Assembly: GCA_963746735.1 (NCBI GenBank)
Contig: CAVVCO010000032.1
Span: 184,588 to 248,587, forward strand
Direction: 5' to 3'
DNA: 64,000 nucleotides
Source of the DNA: CAVSWT01 sp963746735
GTDB lineage: Bacteria > Bacteroidota > Ignavibacteria > Ignavibacteriales > Ignavibacteriaceae
Position numbers and translations under genes: made by a program. This document shows positions 49,164 to 57,920 of this stretch, one piece after another; position 1 is the first letter of the stretch; each line of letters starts with the position of its first letter. The notes beneath the pieces were generated by a model. The model saw only the letters and a program-made list of their open reading frames with translations, was not told where the DNA came from and did no database searches.

Positions 49164-51236
49164 TTATTTTTGTTCTACATCAAAATTTTTATCAGCCAAA
49201 CCTGTATTTACTTTTATTGAATCAACTTTAAATTCAAATGACTGCCGTCCAAGAGTTTGCTTAATTGTAAAAGGATATTTTACACCATCAACATCTTTGT
49301 AATCACTATATAAATTTTCTTGTGTAAAAGTTCCTTGTGGTGATTCAATAGGTTTTAACTCTTTAACTTTCAATCCTGTTGCAGCGTCATAGTATTGAGT
49401 CCATTTTATTCCTGAGGGCAGCTCCAATTCAACTTTATAAGCATCCTTACCTTCAATCTTCTCCATGCCTTTTAAGCTGGCTTTAACATTGTAATGATCT
49501 AAATCCAAGATAAGATTTACGGTTGCTTCTAATTTTAATTTTTCCAGGTCCTTGCCGGTTAATGTCATACTTTGTCCGCCGGCTTTCATTACACCTTTTT
49601 CACCATCAAAAATAACTTTTTGATCCATTGCACCGGCATTAATATTTTGATAAAGTTTATCAGGTGCTTTTTGATAAGATGTAATTGAAATATTTACTCC
49701 TTGAATAGCGGCAGACATAGCTGTAGTCCTATCAGTAACTTTAAGTAAATTATCTCTTCCGCCGATTGCATTAATGTATTTATCAATCACTGTTTTTGCC
49801 GTCAAACCTTCAGGCAATTTCATAGCCGAAGTATCAATTTCATTTCCAAAACGATCATAAAATTTTTCGGGCCCGAATACGGACAGCTTCTTTGCAACAT
49901 CATCAGCACTTCCAACAACTAAAACATAGCTATTATCCGGATGAATATATTTATCAGCCATTGCTTTTACATCATCAACAGAAACTGCTGCAACATTTTT
50001 CAAATAATCAGTATAATAATTCTGAGGAAGATTATATCTTTGAACATTGATTGCAAAGTTTGCAATTGTCTGCGGATTCTCAAGAGAACGGGCAAAACTA
50101 CCAGTAATATAATTTATGGTTGATTGAAGTTCTTGTTCAGGAACTTTTTCATCTCTAATTTTTTTCATTTGTGCTATAAATTCTGTTACGGAACTGTCAG
50201 TTACAGAATTTCTTGCTTGGCAATACGCATCAAAATTCCCAATTAATCTATCGGATGAAATTGAAGAATAAGCACCATAAGTGAATGCTTTTTTCTCACG
50301 TAAGTCTTGGAATAATCTTGCATTAGAAGAACCTCCTAATATTGTATTCATTACGCTTACCGGAATAACATCTTTGCTGTTTTTTTCTAGCTGAACCGGA
50401 TAAGTAACATGAATAACAGATTGAACTGCATTCGGCCTATCAACTATTGCTACAATTATATTTGAAGGAGCCTGTGGAATTTCATATTTGAATTTAGGAA
50501 CATCTTTCTTTTCCCAGCTTCCGAAATACTTTTTAATTAATGGTTCTGCTTCATCTTTTGTTATGTCACCAACTATTGCAAGGTAAGCTACATTAGGCCG
50601 GAAATAAGTATTGTAATAGTTTTTGCACATTTGAAGATTAATTGCATTAACGGTTGCTTCAGTCTCCGGCTCACCATAGGGATGATTTAATCCATAGTCC
50701 AAAGCATTTTTAACATTACCGGCGATGGCACTGGGGTCATCTTTTTCGGCAGCAAGTCCGGAAAGAGTTTGTTTTTTTATCTTATCTAATTCATCCTGCT
50801 TAAAATCAGAATTTAAGACAACATCCGAGAAAATTTTAAGAAGCTCTTCAGTATGTTTTTTTAATGAAGAACCATAAACACTTGTGGAAGATGTGGACAA
50901 GCTTGCACCAATAAAATCAACAGCTTCATCAATTTGATCTTTAGTTTTAGTTTTTGTGCCTGTACGAAGAAGCTGTCCTGCTGCTGAAATATAACCGGCA
51001 CTGTCGCCTTCAACTATTGGATCTCTATCAATTACTAATGAATAAGAAACTTCAGGCACTTTATCATTTTCCACAATGAAAACTTTAAGTCCGTTATCTA
51101 AAGTGAATGATTCATATTCTCCAAGCTTTATTTCGGGAGCCGGGCCTGGTTCCGGCTGTTTTGTTCTGTCCACCTGGCTGAATGCGGGGAGAGATAGCAA
51201 AACAAAAATCAGTACTGTGAATAATTTATTTTTCAT
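49164..51236 (-). CDS. M16 peptidase-like protein lacking the zinc motif, with C-terminal LolA-like domain
   Basis: The start MKNKLFTVLIFVLLSLPAFSQ at 51236 (ribosome site AAAGGA) gives a signal peptide; the longer frame overlaps the upstream gene. Residues about 40-460 form two M16 domains (FTLDNGLKVFIVENDKVPEVSYSLVIDRDP, GDITKDEAEPLIKKYFGSW, NARLFQDLREKKAFTYG). The HxxEH motif is missing: AAGQLLRTGTKTK stands where HFxEHMxFxGT should be. From about residue 490 there is a LolA/outer-membrane lipoprotein-sorting-like beta domain (YINAIGGRDNLLKV, then IEGKDAYKVELELPSG). It probably forms a complex with the active M16 gene just upstream. Confidence 0.9.
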   Translation of the reverse strand: MKNKLFTVLIFVLLSLPAFSQVDRTKQPEPGPAPEIKLGEYESFTLDNGLKVFIVENDKVPEVSYSLVIDRDPIVEGDSAGYISAAGQLLRTGTKTKTKDQIDEAVDFIGASLSTSSTSVYGSSLKKHTEELLKIFSDVVLNSDFKQDELDKIKKQTLSGLAAEKDDPSAIAGNVKNALDYGLNHPYGEPETEATVNAINLQMCKNYYNTYFRPNVAYLAIVGDITKDEAEPLIKKYFGSWEKKDVPKFKYEIPQAPSNIIVAIVDRPNAVQSVIHVTYPVQLEKNSKDVIPVSVMNTILGGSSNARLFQDLREKKAFTYGAYSSISSDRLIGNFDAYCQARNSVTDSSVTEFIAQMKKIRDEKVPEQELQSTINYITGSFARSLENPQTIANFAINVQRYNLPQNYYTDYLKNVAAVSVDDVKAMADKYIHPDNSYVLVVGSADDVAKKLSVFGPEKFYDRFGNEIDTSAMKLPEGLTAKTVIDKYINAIGGRDNLLKVTDRTTAMSAAIQGVNISITSYQKAPDKLYQNINAGAMDQKVIFDGEKGVMKAGGQSMTLTGKDLEKLKLEATVNLILDLDHYNVKASLKGMEKIEGKDAYKVELELPSGIKWTQYYDAATGLKVKELKPIESPQGTFTQENLYSDYKDVDGVKYPFTIKQTLGRQSFEFKVDSIKVNTGLADKNFDVEQK

Positions 51237-51286
51237 TATAAATCCTTTTATGAAAAATTTTTCAAAAACTTTTAAATTATTAAAAC

Positions 51287-52618
51287 TCATTTACTTGCTT
51301 GCTCAGATTTAGGAAGATAATAAAGCACAACTCTATTCTTTTTTGCAAGATACTTTTGAGCTGCTTTTTGAATGTCTTCCCTGGTAACATCCATATACCT
51401 TTCAAGCTCGGTGTTGATAAGGTTTGAATCACCAAAGTAAATATGATAGGTTGCAAGGGCCTCGGCAATACCTTCATCGGTTGAATGGCTGGTTACAAAA
51501 TCATTTTCAACCTGGTTGCGAAGCTTTTGAAATTCTTTTTCTGTTATAAGTTCATTCTTTGCTTTATCTAAAACCGTTTGCATGGCATCTTCAAGATCAT
51601 TTGCTTTTACGCCTTGATTAACGATTCCATAAGTTATAAACAATCCGGGGTCTTCGAGTGCCATTGGAAAGGCTCCTTCAGTAACCGCTTTTTGTTCTTT
51701 ATCAACGAGATCCTTATAAAGCCATGAACTTTGTCCTTCAGATAAAAGGGTGGTTAGCATATTGATAGCATAATAATCTTTAGTACCTTGAGCAGGAATA
51801 TGATAAGCTTCAATTACAGCTGGTAATTGAATGTTGTCATAAACTGTATCGCGGACTTCTGCTTCCTGCGGCGGTTCTACTTCTTTTGGAATATTCATTT
51901 TTTTTGTGCCGCGTGGAATACCTGAAAAATATTCTTCAATTAAATCTTTGGCATCATCTTCATCAATGTCGCCTGCAATAGAGAGAGTGGCATTATTTGG
52001 AACGTAGTATGTTTTATAAAAATCTCTGAATTCATCTATAGTGGCTTTATCAATATATTGAACAGAGCCGATTGGAACCCATCTATAAGGGTGTACTTTA
52101 TACGCATGGGCAAATATTTGTTCAAAAATTGAACCATAAGGCTGGTTATCCAATCTTTGTTTTCTTTCTTCTTTAACTACTTTACGCTGAGTTTCAACAC
52201 CGACGCTGTCAACTTTCAAATGCAGCATTCTTTCAGATTCAATCCACAATCCAAGCTTTAATTGATTTGAAGGAAGAACCATATAATAAAAAGTTCTATC
52301 GAATGAAGTATTTGCGTTCAATGTTCCGCCAGAGCCAAGGATTAATTTATCAATTTGTCCACGCGGAATATTTTTAGTTCCTTCAAACATTAAATGTTCA
52401 AAAAAATGTGCAAAGCCAGTTCTTTTTGGGTCTTCATTTTTTGAACCGACATGATATGTAGTTGTAATAGCTACAATTGGGGTTGAATGATCTTCGTGAA
52501 GGATTACATGCAATCCATTATCAAGATCAAATTCGGTGAATTCAATTTTCTTTTGTGCAAAAATTATTGCAGCAAATGATAAAACAAAGAAAATTGAATA
52601 TAAGAATTTTCTTTTCAT
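51287..52618 (-). CDS. Zinc-dependent M16 (insulinase-type) peptidase
   Basis: This 443-residue secreted protein has a signal peptide (FLYSIFFVLSFAAIIFAQ) and the inverted zinc motif HFFEH (His71, Glu74, His75) followed by LMFEGTKNIPRG. The third ligand glutamate lies about 75 residues later in the KVVKEERKQRLDN stretch. The second M16 domain contains GDIDEDDAKDLIEEYFSGI and ends YLAKKNRVVLYYLPKS. This is the active subunit of an M16 pair; its gene is followed 50 bases later by the zinc-less partner. It probably degrades peptides in the periplasm. Confidence 0.94.
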   Translation of the reverse strand: MKRKFLYSIFFVLSFAAIIFAQKKIEFTEFDLDNGLHVILHEDHSTPIVAITTTYHVGSKNEDPKRTGFAHFFEHLMFEGTKNIPRGQIDKLILGSGGTLNANTSFDRTFYYMVLPSNQLKLGLWIESERMLHLKVDSVGVETQRKVVKEERKQRLDNQPYGSIFEQIFAHAYKVHPYRWVPIGSVQYIDKATIDEFRDFYKTYYVPNNATLSIAGDIDEDDAKDLIEEYFSGIPRGTKKMNIPKEVEPPQEAEVRDTVYDNIQLPAVIEAYHIPAQGTKDYYAINMLTTLLSEGQSSWLYKDLVDKEQKAVTEGAFPMALEDPGLFITYGIVNQGVKANDLEDAMQTVLDKAKNELITEKEFQKLRNQVENDFVTSHSTDEGIAEALATYHIYFGDSNLINTELERYMDVTREDIQKAAQKYLAKKNRVVLYYLPKSEQASK

Positions 52619-52814
52619 TCCTAATCCTTTGTGTATTCTAAATTAAAAAGTATCAGTAAAGTTAATATTATTATCAATTGTATTAAATACTGTAAATAAG
52701 AATTTTTATTTTTTCTTGTATTCTTTACTATATTTCAATGTTTAATTCTTATCTATTAAAAAACTCCATTAGAAATTAGATATTTAACAACCATACTTTG
52801 GTTAGTTCAAAAAA

Positions 52815-55230
52815 ATGAAATTAGAAGCAATATTATTTTTTACACTTATCTTAATTTCGGTTGAATCATCTTTTTCACAAGATTATTTTATCCGGGGTTC
52901 AGTAAAAACAGCGGAAACAAATGAAGCTTTAAGCTATACTAATATCCGTGTTGCCGGAACTACTCAAGGAACATCATCAAATAAAAAAGGTGAGTATGAG
53001 ATAAAATTAAAAATAGGGAAATATGAATTAATAGCTTCATACATTGGTTATCTTTCAGATACAATACAGGTTAATGTTAACCATGATTTACAAAATGTAA
53101 ATTTTAAATTGAAGGAATCAAAAATTGAATTGCCTGAAATAGTAGTAAGGCCGGGAGAGAATCCAGCACTTGAAATCATCCGTAAAGCAATTGAAGAAAA
53201 GAACAGAAGAAAATCAAAAATAAAAAGCTACGAGTTTGAAGCATACACAAAGGGCCTTTTATTGACGCAGCATGATATTACTGCCGGAAGAGGAAGTGTA
53301 ACCGTTGGAATTAGCGCCGATACATCTGAATTAAAAATCACAGGCATTTTAGAAAATCAAAGTAAAGGATTTTTTAAATCACCAGATGATTATAAAGAAG
53401 AAATAATTGCGCGAAAGCAAAGTTCAAATTTCCCGCCAACATTAAATGTTTTTACAGGCGGAAGATTAATTAAAAATTTTTATGATGATGAAATAGATTT
53501 TATTGGAAGTGAATTGCCCGGCCCAATTTCAGATGATGCCTTAAACTATTATGATTATTATATTGAAAATACTCTGGCGATGAATGATCTGACAGTTTAT
53601 CAAATTTTAATGAGAACTAAAAATTCAAGTGACCCCGGTTTTATAGGCAGACATTTATATTACAGATAAAACTTATGATCTTATCAAGGTGGATTTAAGA
53701 CTTAATAATGCGGCTAATCCAGGCGGCTTGTTTGATACTGTTAATGTGTTTCAGCAGTTTAATGTTTACGACGATTCCATCTATATGCCCATCGATTACA
53801 GAATTTTTGTTAAAGCAAATTATCTGGGAATAGCTAAGTTTGGTTTTGAGCTGAATACCATTCTTTATGATTATAAAATTAATCCTAATATAAGTGATGA
53901 CTTCTTTGATAAAGCAGTAATAACCGTTCTGCCAAATGCTGATGATAAAGATTCTACTTACTGGCTTAGCTCACAAACAATTCCCAATACCATTGAAGAG
54001 CAGAAAGCTTATCAAAGGATTGATAGTATTAGCAGCATTAAAAGAACATTCTGGGATGATTTTTCTATTTTTGCTTCTCGGCTATACTATACTGACCATT
54101 TTTCTTCTAACGGCCCGTTAGGTTTTTATAATTTCAATAAAGTTGACGGTCATATAGCTGGTGCAAAATTTTATTTGGAAGACTTATTTAAAGACCGCAG
54201 CAATACATTTTTTCAACCTGCATATGGTTTTAACAATAAAAAATTTAAATATGATTTTAGCACTGAATATCTGTTCGGTGATTATAGAACATATAAAATT
54301 TCATTAAATGTATTTAACAGAACCAGTATTCTTTTCGGTAATCCAAATAAATTTATGGACTTTGGTGCTACCTGGCTTGCTTTATTATTTAAATATGAAT
54401 TTAGAGATTACTATTACTCCAATGGATTTAAATTAGATTTGAGCGGAGAAGTATTTCCAGTGTTAGCTTTAAATATAGGTTTTGGAAATAATACAGATAA
54501 CAGTGCCGGCGTAAATTCAAACTTCAGTTTCTTTAATAAAAATAAAAAGTACAGAGAGAATCCACCTATATACGAATCACGGTTAAACATAATTAAGGCT
54601 GGTTTCCGTTTAGATTTTAGAGATTATATTGAAGACGGCCAATATAGAAGGAGAATCTATTCCAACAATTCATATATATTAATTAATGGTGACGTAACAT
54701 TTTCAAATAAAAATTTACTTAAAAGTGATTTGGATTTTACAAATTATAAATTAACGTTATCAGGAATGTTGAATTCATTCAAAACAACTTCATTAGGTTA
54801 TGAGATTATTGGATTTTATAACCAGGGAATGCTGCCTTTTCAAAATTTATATTCACTTAACGGACGTATCGAATTTATATCTCAAAGATTTTCGTTCAGA
54901 ACATTAGATATTAATGAAGTAGTAGGGGATAGAGTTGCTACAGCAAATTTTGAATATTATTTCGGCAGTGAGCTATTTAGATTGCTAGGAATTCCCGGAT
55001 TAAAAAATTGGGATATTCAATTCACACCATTTTTAAATATAGCTTTGGTTCAAGTGAGTGACGGAACAAAATCAATTCTTCCTTCGTCTATTAATACGTT
55101 TGATCATCCATTTTATGAATTGGGATTTGAAATTGGCCATGCATTATTTCCTTTACAATTAGATTTTGCATGGAAGTTAAACTATAGAGGAAACAACAAT
55201 TTTGCATTTGTAATTAATACGCCTTTTTAA
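52815..55230 (+). CDS. DUF5686/carboxypeptidase-regulatory outer-membrane protein (frame broken near 53655)
   Basis: Two frames join to about 805 residues. A signal peptide (FTLILISVESSFSQ) leads to a carboxypeptidase-D regulatory-like domain (FIRGSVKTAETNEALSYTNI, GYLSDTIQVNV), then the DUF5686 core (LEIIRKAIEEKNRRKSKIKSYEFEAYTKG) and a long C-terminal beta-barrel (for example NPPIYESRLNIIKAGFRLDFRDY). The frame shifts near 53655, where GFIGR/IYITDKTYDLIKVDLRL resumes. Such proteins in Bacteroidota are outer-membrane, probably TonB-independent, and of unknown transport role. It stands alone before the RRM gene. Confidence 0.87.
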
Positions 55231-55247
55231 TTTTTCTCCACCAAAGG

Positions 55248-55291
55248 CCATTGCACGAGATTGAAGTGTTTAATGTTATCACGTGCGATGG
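55248..55291 (+). terminator. Terminator of the DUF5686 gene
   Basis: The stem CCATTGCACG / CGTGCGATGG has one T-G pair and a 24-base loop, followed by a TTTTTTATTTT run, 18 bases after the stop codon. Confidence 0.75.
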
Positions 55292-55335
55292 TTTTTTATT
55301 TTAAACAATATCATGTCAACTATGTAACGAAATTT

Positions 55336-55370
55336 AATAAACCCAATTTCTTTAAGAAATTGGGTTTATT
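55336..55370. terminator. Long hairpin AATAAACCCAATTTCTT between convergent genes
   Basis: A perfect 17-bp inverted repeat (left arm 55336-55352, right arm 55354-55370) has an effective loop of a few bases. It shares AAACCCAATTTCTTT with the hairpin at 43351. Confidence 0.75.
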
Positions 55371-55423
55371 GATAAAGGGTTGACGATATCATTCAACTGA
55401 AAAACAATACTTTAAAAAACAAA

Positions 55424-55444
55424 AGCGCTCTTAAAAAGAGCGCT
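55424..55444 (-). terminator. Rho-independent terminator of the RRM gene
   Basis: The stem AGCGCTCTT / AAGAGCGCT has a 3-base loop. On the minus strand it is followed by TTTTGTTTTTT. It lies 35 bases after the RRM stop. Confidence 0.8.
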
Positions 55445-55478
55445 CGAGAAACGCAAAATAACCAAACACCTATTTTTA

Positions 55479-55730
55479 TTAGCTTTTCGGTTTTGCTTCG
55501 CTAACAATGATGCTTCTGCCGCTCAATTCTGAACCGTTTAAAGCTTGTATAGCTTTGCTTGCGTCAGCTTCGTTTTCCATTTCTACGAAGCCAAATCCTC
55601 TTGACCTTCCGGTCTGGCGATCGGTAATAACCTTGGCAGAAACAACTGCACCATGAGTTTCAAAAGCGGACTTAAGATTCTCATCGGTTACTGCCCATGG
55701 AAGACTACCCACAAAAAGTTTAGTGCTCAC
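55479..55730 (-). CDS. RRM RNA-binding protein
   Basis: This 83-residue protein is a single RNA-recognition motif: RNP2 is LFVGSL, RNP1 is RGFGFVEM, and it has the beta-alpha-beta frame DENLKSAFETHGAVVSAKVITD and SKAIQALNGSELSGRSIIVSEAK. Small RRM proteins of this type are common in Bacteroidota and cyanobacteria and bind mRNA or act in cold response. The start codon is GTG at 55730 after AGAGGTAAG. The 255 bases upstream hold no other gene and are probably a long leader, as in cold-shock genes (inference). Confidence 0.93.
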   Translation of the reverse strand: MSTKLFVGSLPWAVTDENLKSAFETHGAVVSAKVITDRQTGRSRGFGFVEMENEADASKAIQALNGSELSGRSIIVSEAKPKS

Positions 55731-55985
55731 GAACTTACCTCTAAAAAATAAATAAATAAAAGAATGCGGTTTTTAATCCGCCCGAAAAATTTACAATTAT
55801 TAATTATTAAAACAAAATTGATTTTTAAGAAAAAAACAGAACATTTTTCAACAAAATTAACTGTGTGAGTAAAGTCACACTTTAATTTTGTTAGGTTTAT
55901 TGCTGTGATAAATGATTTAACAAGCCTCATAAATTAGTACAATACTATTTTTATATATAAGGATTCCTTCTTTATTATTAGATTT

Positions 55986-57833
55986 TTATTTTACTAAAAT
56001 CATCTTCTTTGTTTGTATAAAATCTCCTGCTTTTAATTGATAGAAATAAACACCGCTTGAAAGTGTTGAAGCACTAAATTCAATTTCATATTCACCAGGC
56101 TGCTTTGTTTCATTAACAAGAGTTTTAACTTCTCTTCCCAGCACATCATAAACTTTTAATTGTACAGACGCATCGCGATGCGTCTCTACGGAAGACGTGA
56201 TTGAGTATTTTATTTTTGTGGTTGGATTGAATGGATTTGGGAAATTTTGCCACAATGAGTATACGGCAGGCACCTCTTCGTTTGGATCGGTAATTCCCGT
56301 CACTACAAGTCTGTAAGTACATGTGAAATTGTACCCATCATAGCTATAGATGTTGCCTGCGCAGTCAAGGATGCTAAATTCAACCACTATTGCACCACTT
56401 CCAGGAATATCAGTAGGTATCCAGGATGCCCCATCCCAAGTGTGGTACCAGCAAGAAATCAGATTTCCTTGTGCATCATAGGTGTTTGTGTATCGGTAGC
56501 TATACACCAATTGACCATTCTTCCAATATTCATCCAGAGATGAGAGCATATTGTTGTTTGCATCATATGTGCATGTGTGTTCAAAGCGATACATCCATTG
56601 ACCATTCTCCCTAGACTCGTATAATTCTGTAAGCCTATTGTTATTTGCATCATAGGTGAATGTGACCCGATAGCCTTTTATCCATTGCCCGTTTCCCCAA
56701 TACTCATATAGAGATGAGAGCATATTGTTGTTTGCATCATAGGTGAATGTGTCCCGAGAGCTATTCATCCATTGACCGTTCTCCCAACCCTCATATAATT
56801 CTGTAAGCATATTGTTATTTGCATCATAGGTATATGTGCCCCGAGAGCTATTCATCCATTGACCATTCTCCCTAGACTCGTATAATTCTGTAAGCCTATT
56901 GTTATTTGCATCGTAGGTGTATGTTTCCCGGTAGCTATTCATCCATTGGTTGTTTCCCCAATACTCATCCAGAGATGAGAGCATATTGTTATTTGCATCA
57001 TATGTGTATGTGTATCGGTAGCTATACGCCAATTTACCGTTCTCCCCATACTCATACAGAGATGAGAGCATATTGTTGTTTGCATCATATGTGTATGTGC
57101 ATCGGCCGCCAGACATCCATTGGTTGTTTCCCCAATACTCATGCAGAGATGAGAGCATATTGTTATTTGCATCATAGGTGTATGTTTGTCGGTCAATATA
57201 CACAAATTGATCATTCTCCCAACGCTCGTATAATTCTGTAAGCATATTGTTATTTGCATCATAGGTGTTTGTATATCGGTGGCCATACACCAATTGACTA
57301 TTCTCCCAATACTCCCTCAGTAATGAGAGCCTATTGTTATTTGCATCATAGGTATTTATTTGGCGCATAGTATCAACCCAAATGCTACCAATCAATTTTT
57401 GCATAATATCAGAAGTCATTTTAGCCCTGTCATTAAAAGAATACAGATGCCTTGTTGTATCCTGTGTGCTTAAAACAATTGCGGTATCAATCACGTAAAT
57501 TTGTGATGGAGGAAATAACATCTTATTGGCGCGCTGAAAGTTTGTTTTATATCCATTGGGATAAAGACTATCATTGGAAAAGGGATACGATACACCATTC
57601 ACATCAATGTTGTTATGCTCTATCCTGAACTTGTCTGGAATTTTTGAGGTTGAGAATTCGTGAGAACTCTTTCCCTGTATATTCCTGTCAATTATTCGGA
57701 AGTGTTTATCCTGTCGGTCTAATAGACTCTTCTTTATATTAGAATTTGATTTCCTATTTTGTTGATACAACTGTGCAAAACAAATTTGCGACACCAGCAA
57801 AAAGAAAAACAATATTGGTATTAATCGTTTCAT
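55986..57833 (-). CDS. Secreted YD-like repeat protein with T9SS sorting domain
   Basis: This 615-residue protein has a signal peptide (IPILFFFLLVSQICFAQ), an N-terminal region to about residue 155, then 11 repeats of 29 residues with the pattern TYTYDANNNMLSSLYEYW and a QW/QL position. An RHS/YD-like stretch follows, and from about residue 535 the T9SS domain (NFPNPFNPTTKIKYSI, VYDVLGREVKTL, SGVYFYQLKAG). The repeats form a beta structure that may bind carbohydrate or other cells; there is no toxin domain and no RHS core. A family-B palindrome is inserted in the T9SS loop (56162-56189). It should be exported across the outer membrane. Function unknown. Confidence 0.85.
   Translation of the reverse strand: MKRLIPILFFFLLVSQICFAQLYQQNRKSNSNIKKSLLDRQDKHFRIIDRNIQGKSSHEFSTSKIPDKFRIEHNNIDVNGVSYPFSNDSLYPNGYKTNFQRANKMLFPPSQIYVIDTAIVLSTQDTTRHLYSFNDRAKMTSDIMQKLIGSIWVDTMRQINTYDANNNRLSLLREYWENSQLVYGHRYTNTYDANNNMLTELYERWENDQFVYIDRQTYTYDANNNMLSSLHEYWGNNQWMSGGRCTYTYDANNNMLSSLYEYGENGKLAYSYRYTYTYDANNNMLSSLDEYWGNNQWMNSYRETYTYDANNNRLTELYESRENGQWMNSSRGTYTYDANNNMLTELYEGWENGQWMNSSRDTFTYDANNNMLSSLYEYWGNGQWIKGYRVTFTYDANNNRLTELYESRENGQWMYRFEHTCTYDANNNMLSSLDEYWKNGQLVYSYRYTNTYDAQGNLISCWYHTWDGASWIPTDIPGSGAIVVEFSILDCAGNIYSYDGYNFTCTYRLVVTGITDPNEEVPAVYSLWQNFPNPFNPTTKIKYSITSSVETHRDASVQLKVYDVLGREVKTLVNETKQPGEYEIEFSASTLSSGVYFYQLKAGDFIQTKKMILVK
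56162..56189. repeat. Family-B palindromic repeat inside a coding sequence
   Basis: The perfect 20-bp palindrome AGACGCATCGCGATGCGTCT (56166-56185) is extended by GTAC and CTAC ends. It encodes VETHRDASVQ in frame and occupies the same T9SS loop as the repeat at 3259. Confidence 0.8.
56403..57360. repeat. Tandem 87-bp coding repeats (11 units)
   Basis: Eleven head-to-tail units of about 87 bases (29 codons) share TTGTTATTTGCATCATAGG and AGAGATGAGAGCATA as near-invariant parts. They make up most of the YD-like protein. There are no spacers, so it is not a CRISPR array. Confidence 0.85.
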
Positions 57834-57870
57834 ATCAATCTCCTAAATACGAATGATTAAGTTTTTTATT

Positions 57871-57892
57871 CAGACGAGACATCGTCTCGCCC
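57871..57892. repeat. Short family-B palindrome upstream of the YD-like gene
   Basis: The stem CGAGAC / GTCTCG with an ATC loop is flanked by GA and CC. It lies in the 87-base gap between two T9SS genes and may also act as a terminator. Confidence 0.55.
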
Positions 57893-57920
57893 CCACATTT
57901 CACGTCTGACATTTGACTTC

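Noticed and set aside
56426..57286. Several Cys/His-rich frames on both strands across the YD-like gene
   Set aside because: They are shadow frames created by the repeated codons of the real gene and have no start signals.
56403..57360. Regular repeats that could be taken for a CRISPR array
   Set aside because: The units are 87 bases with no unique spacers, keep one reading frame and encode a 29-residue protein repeat; no cas genes are present.
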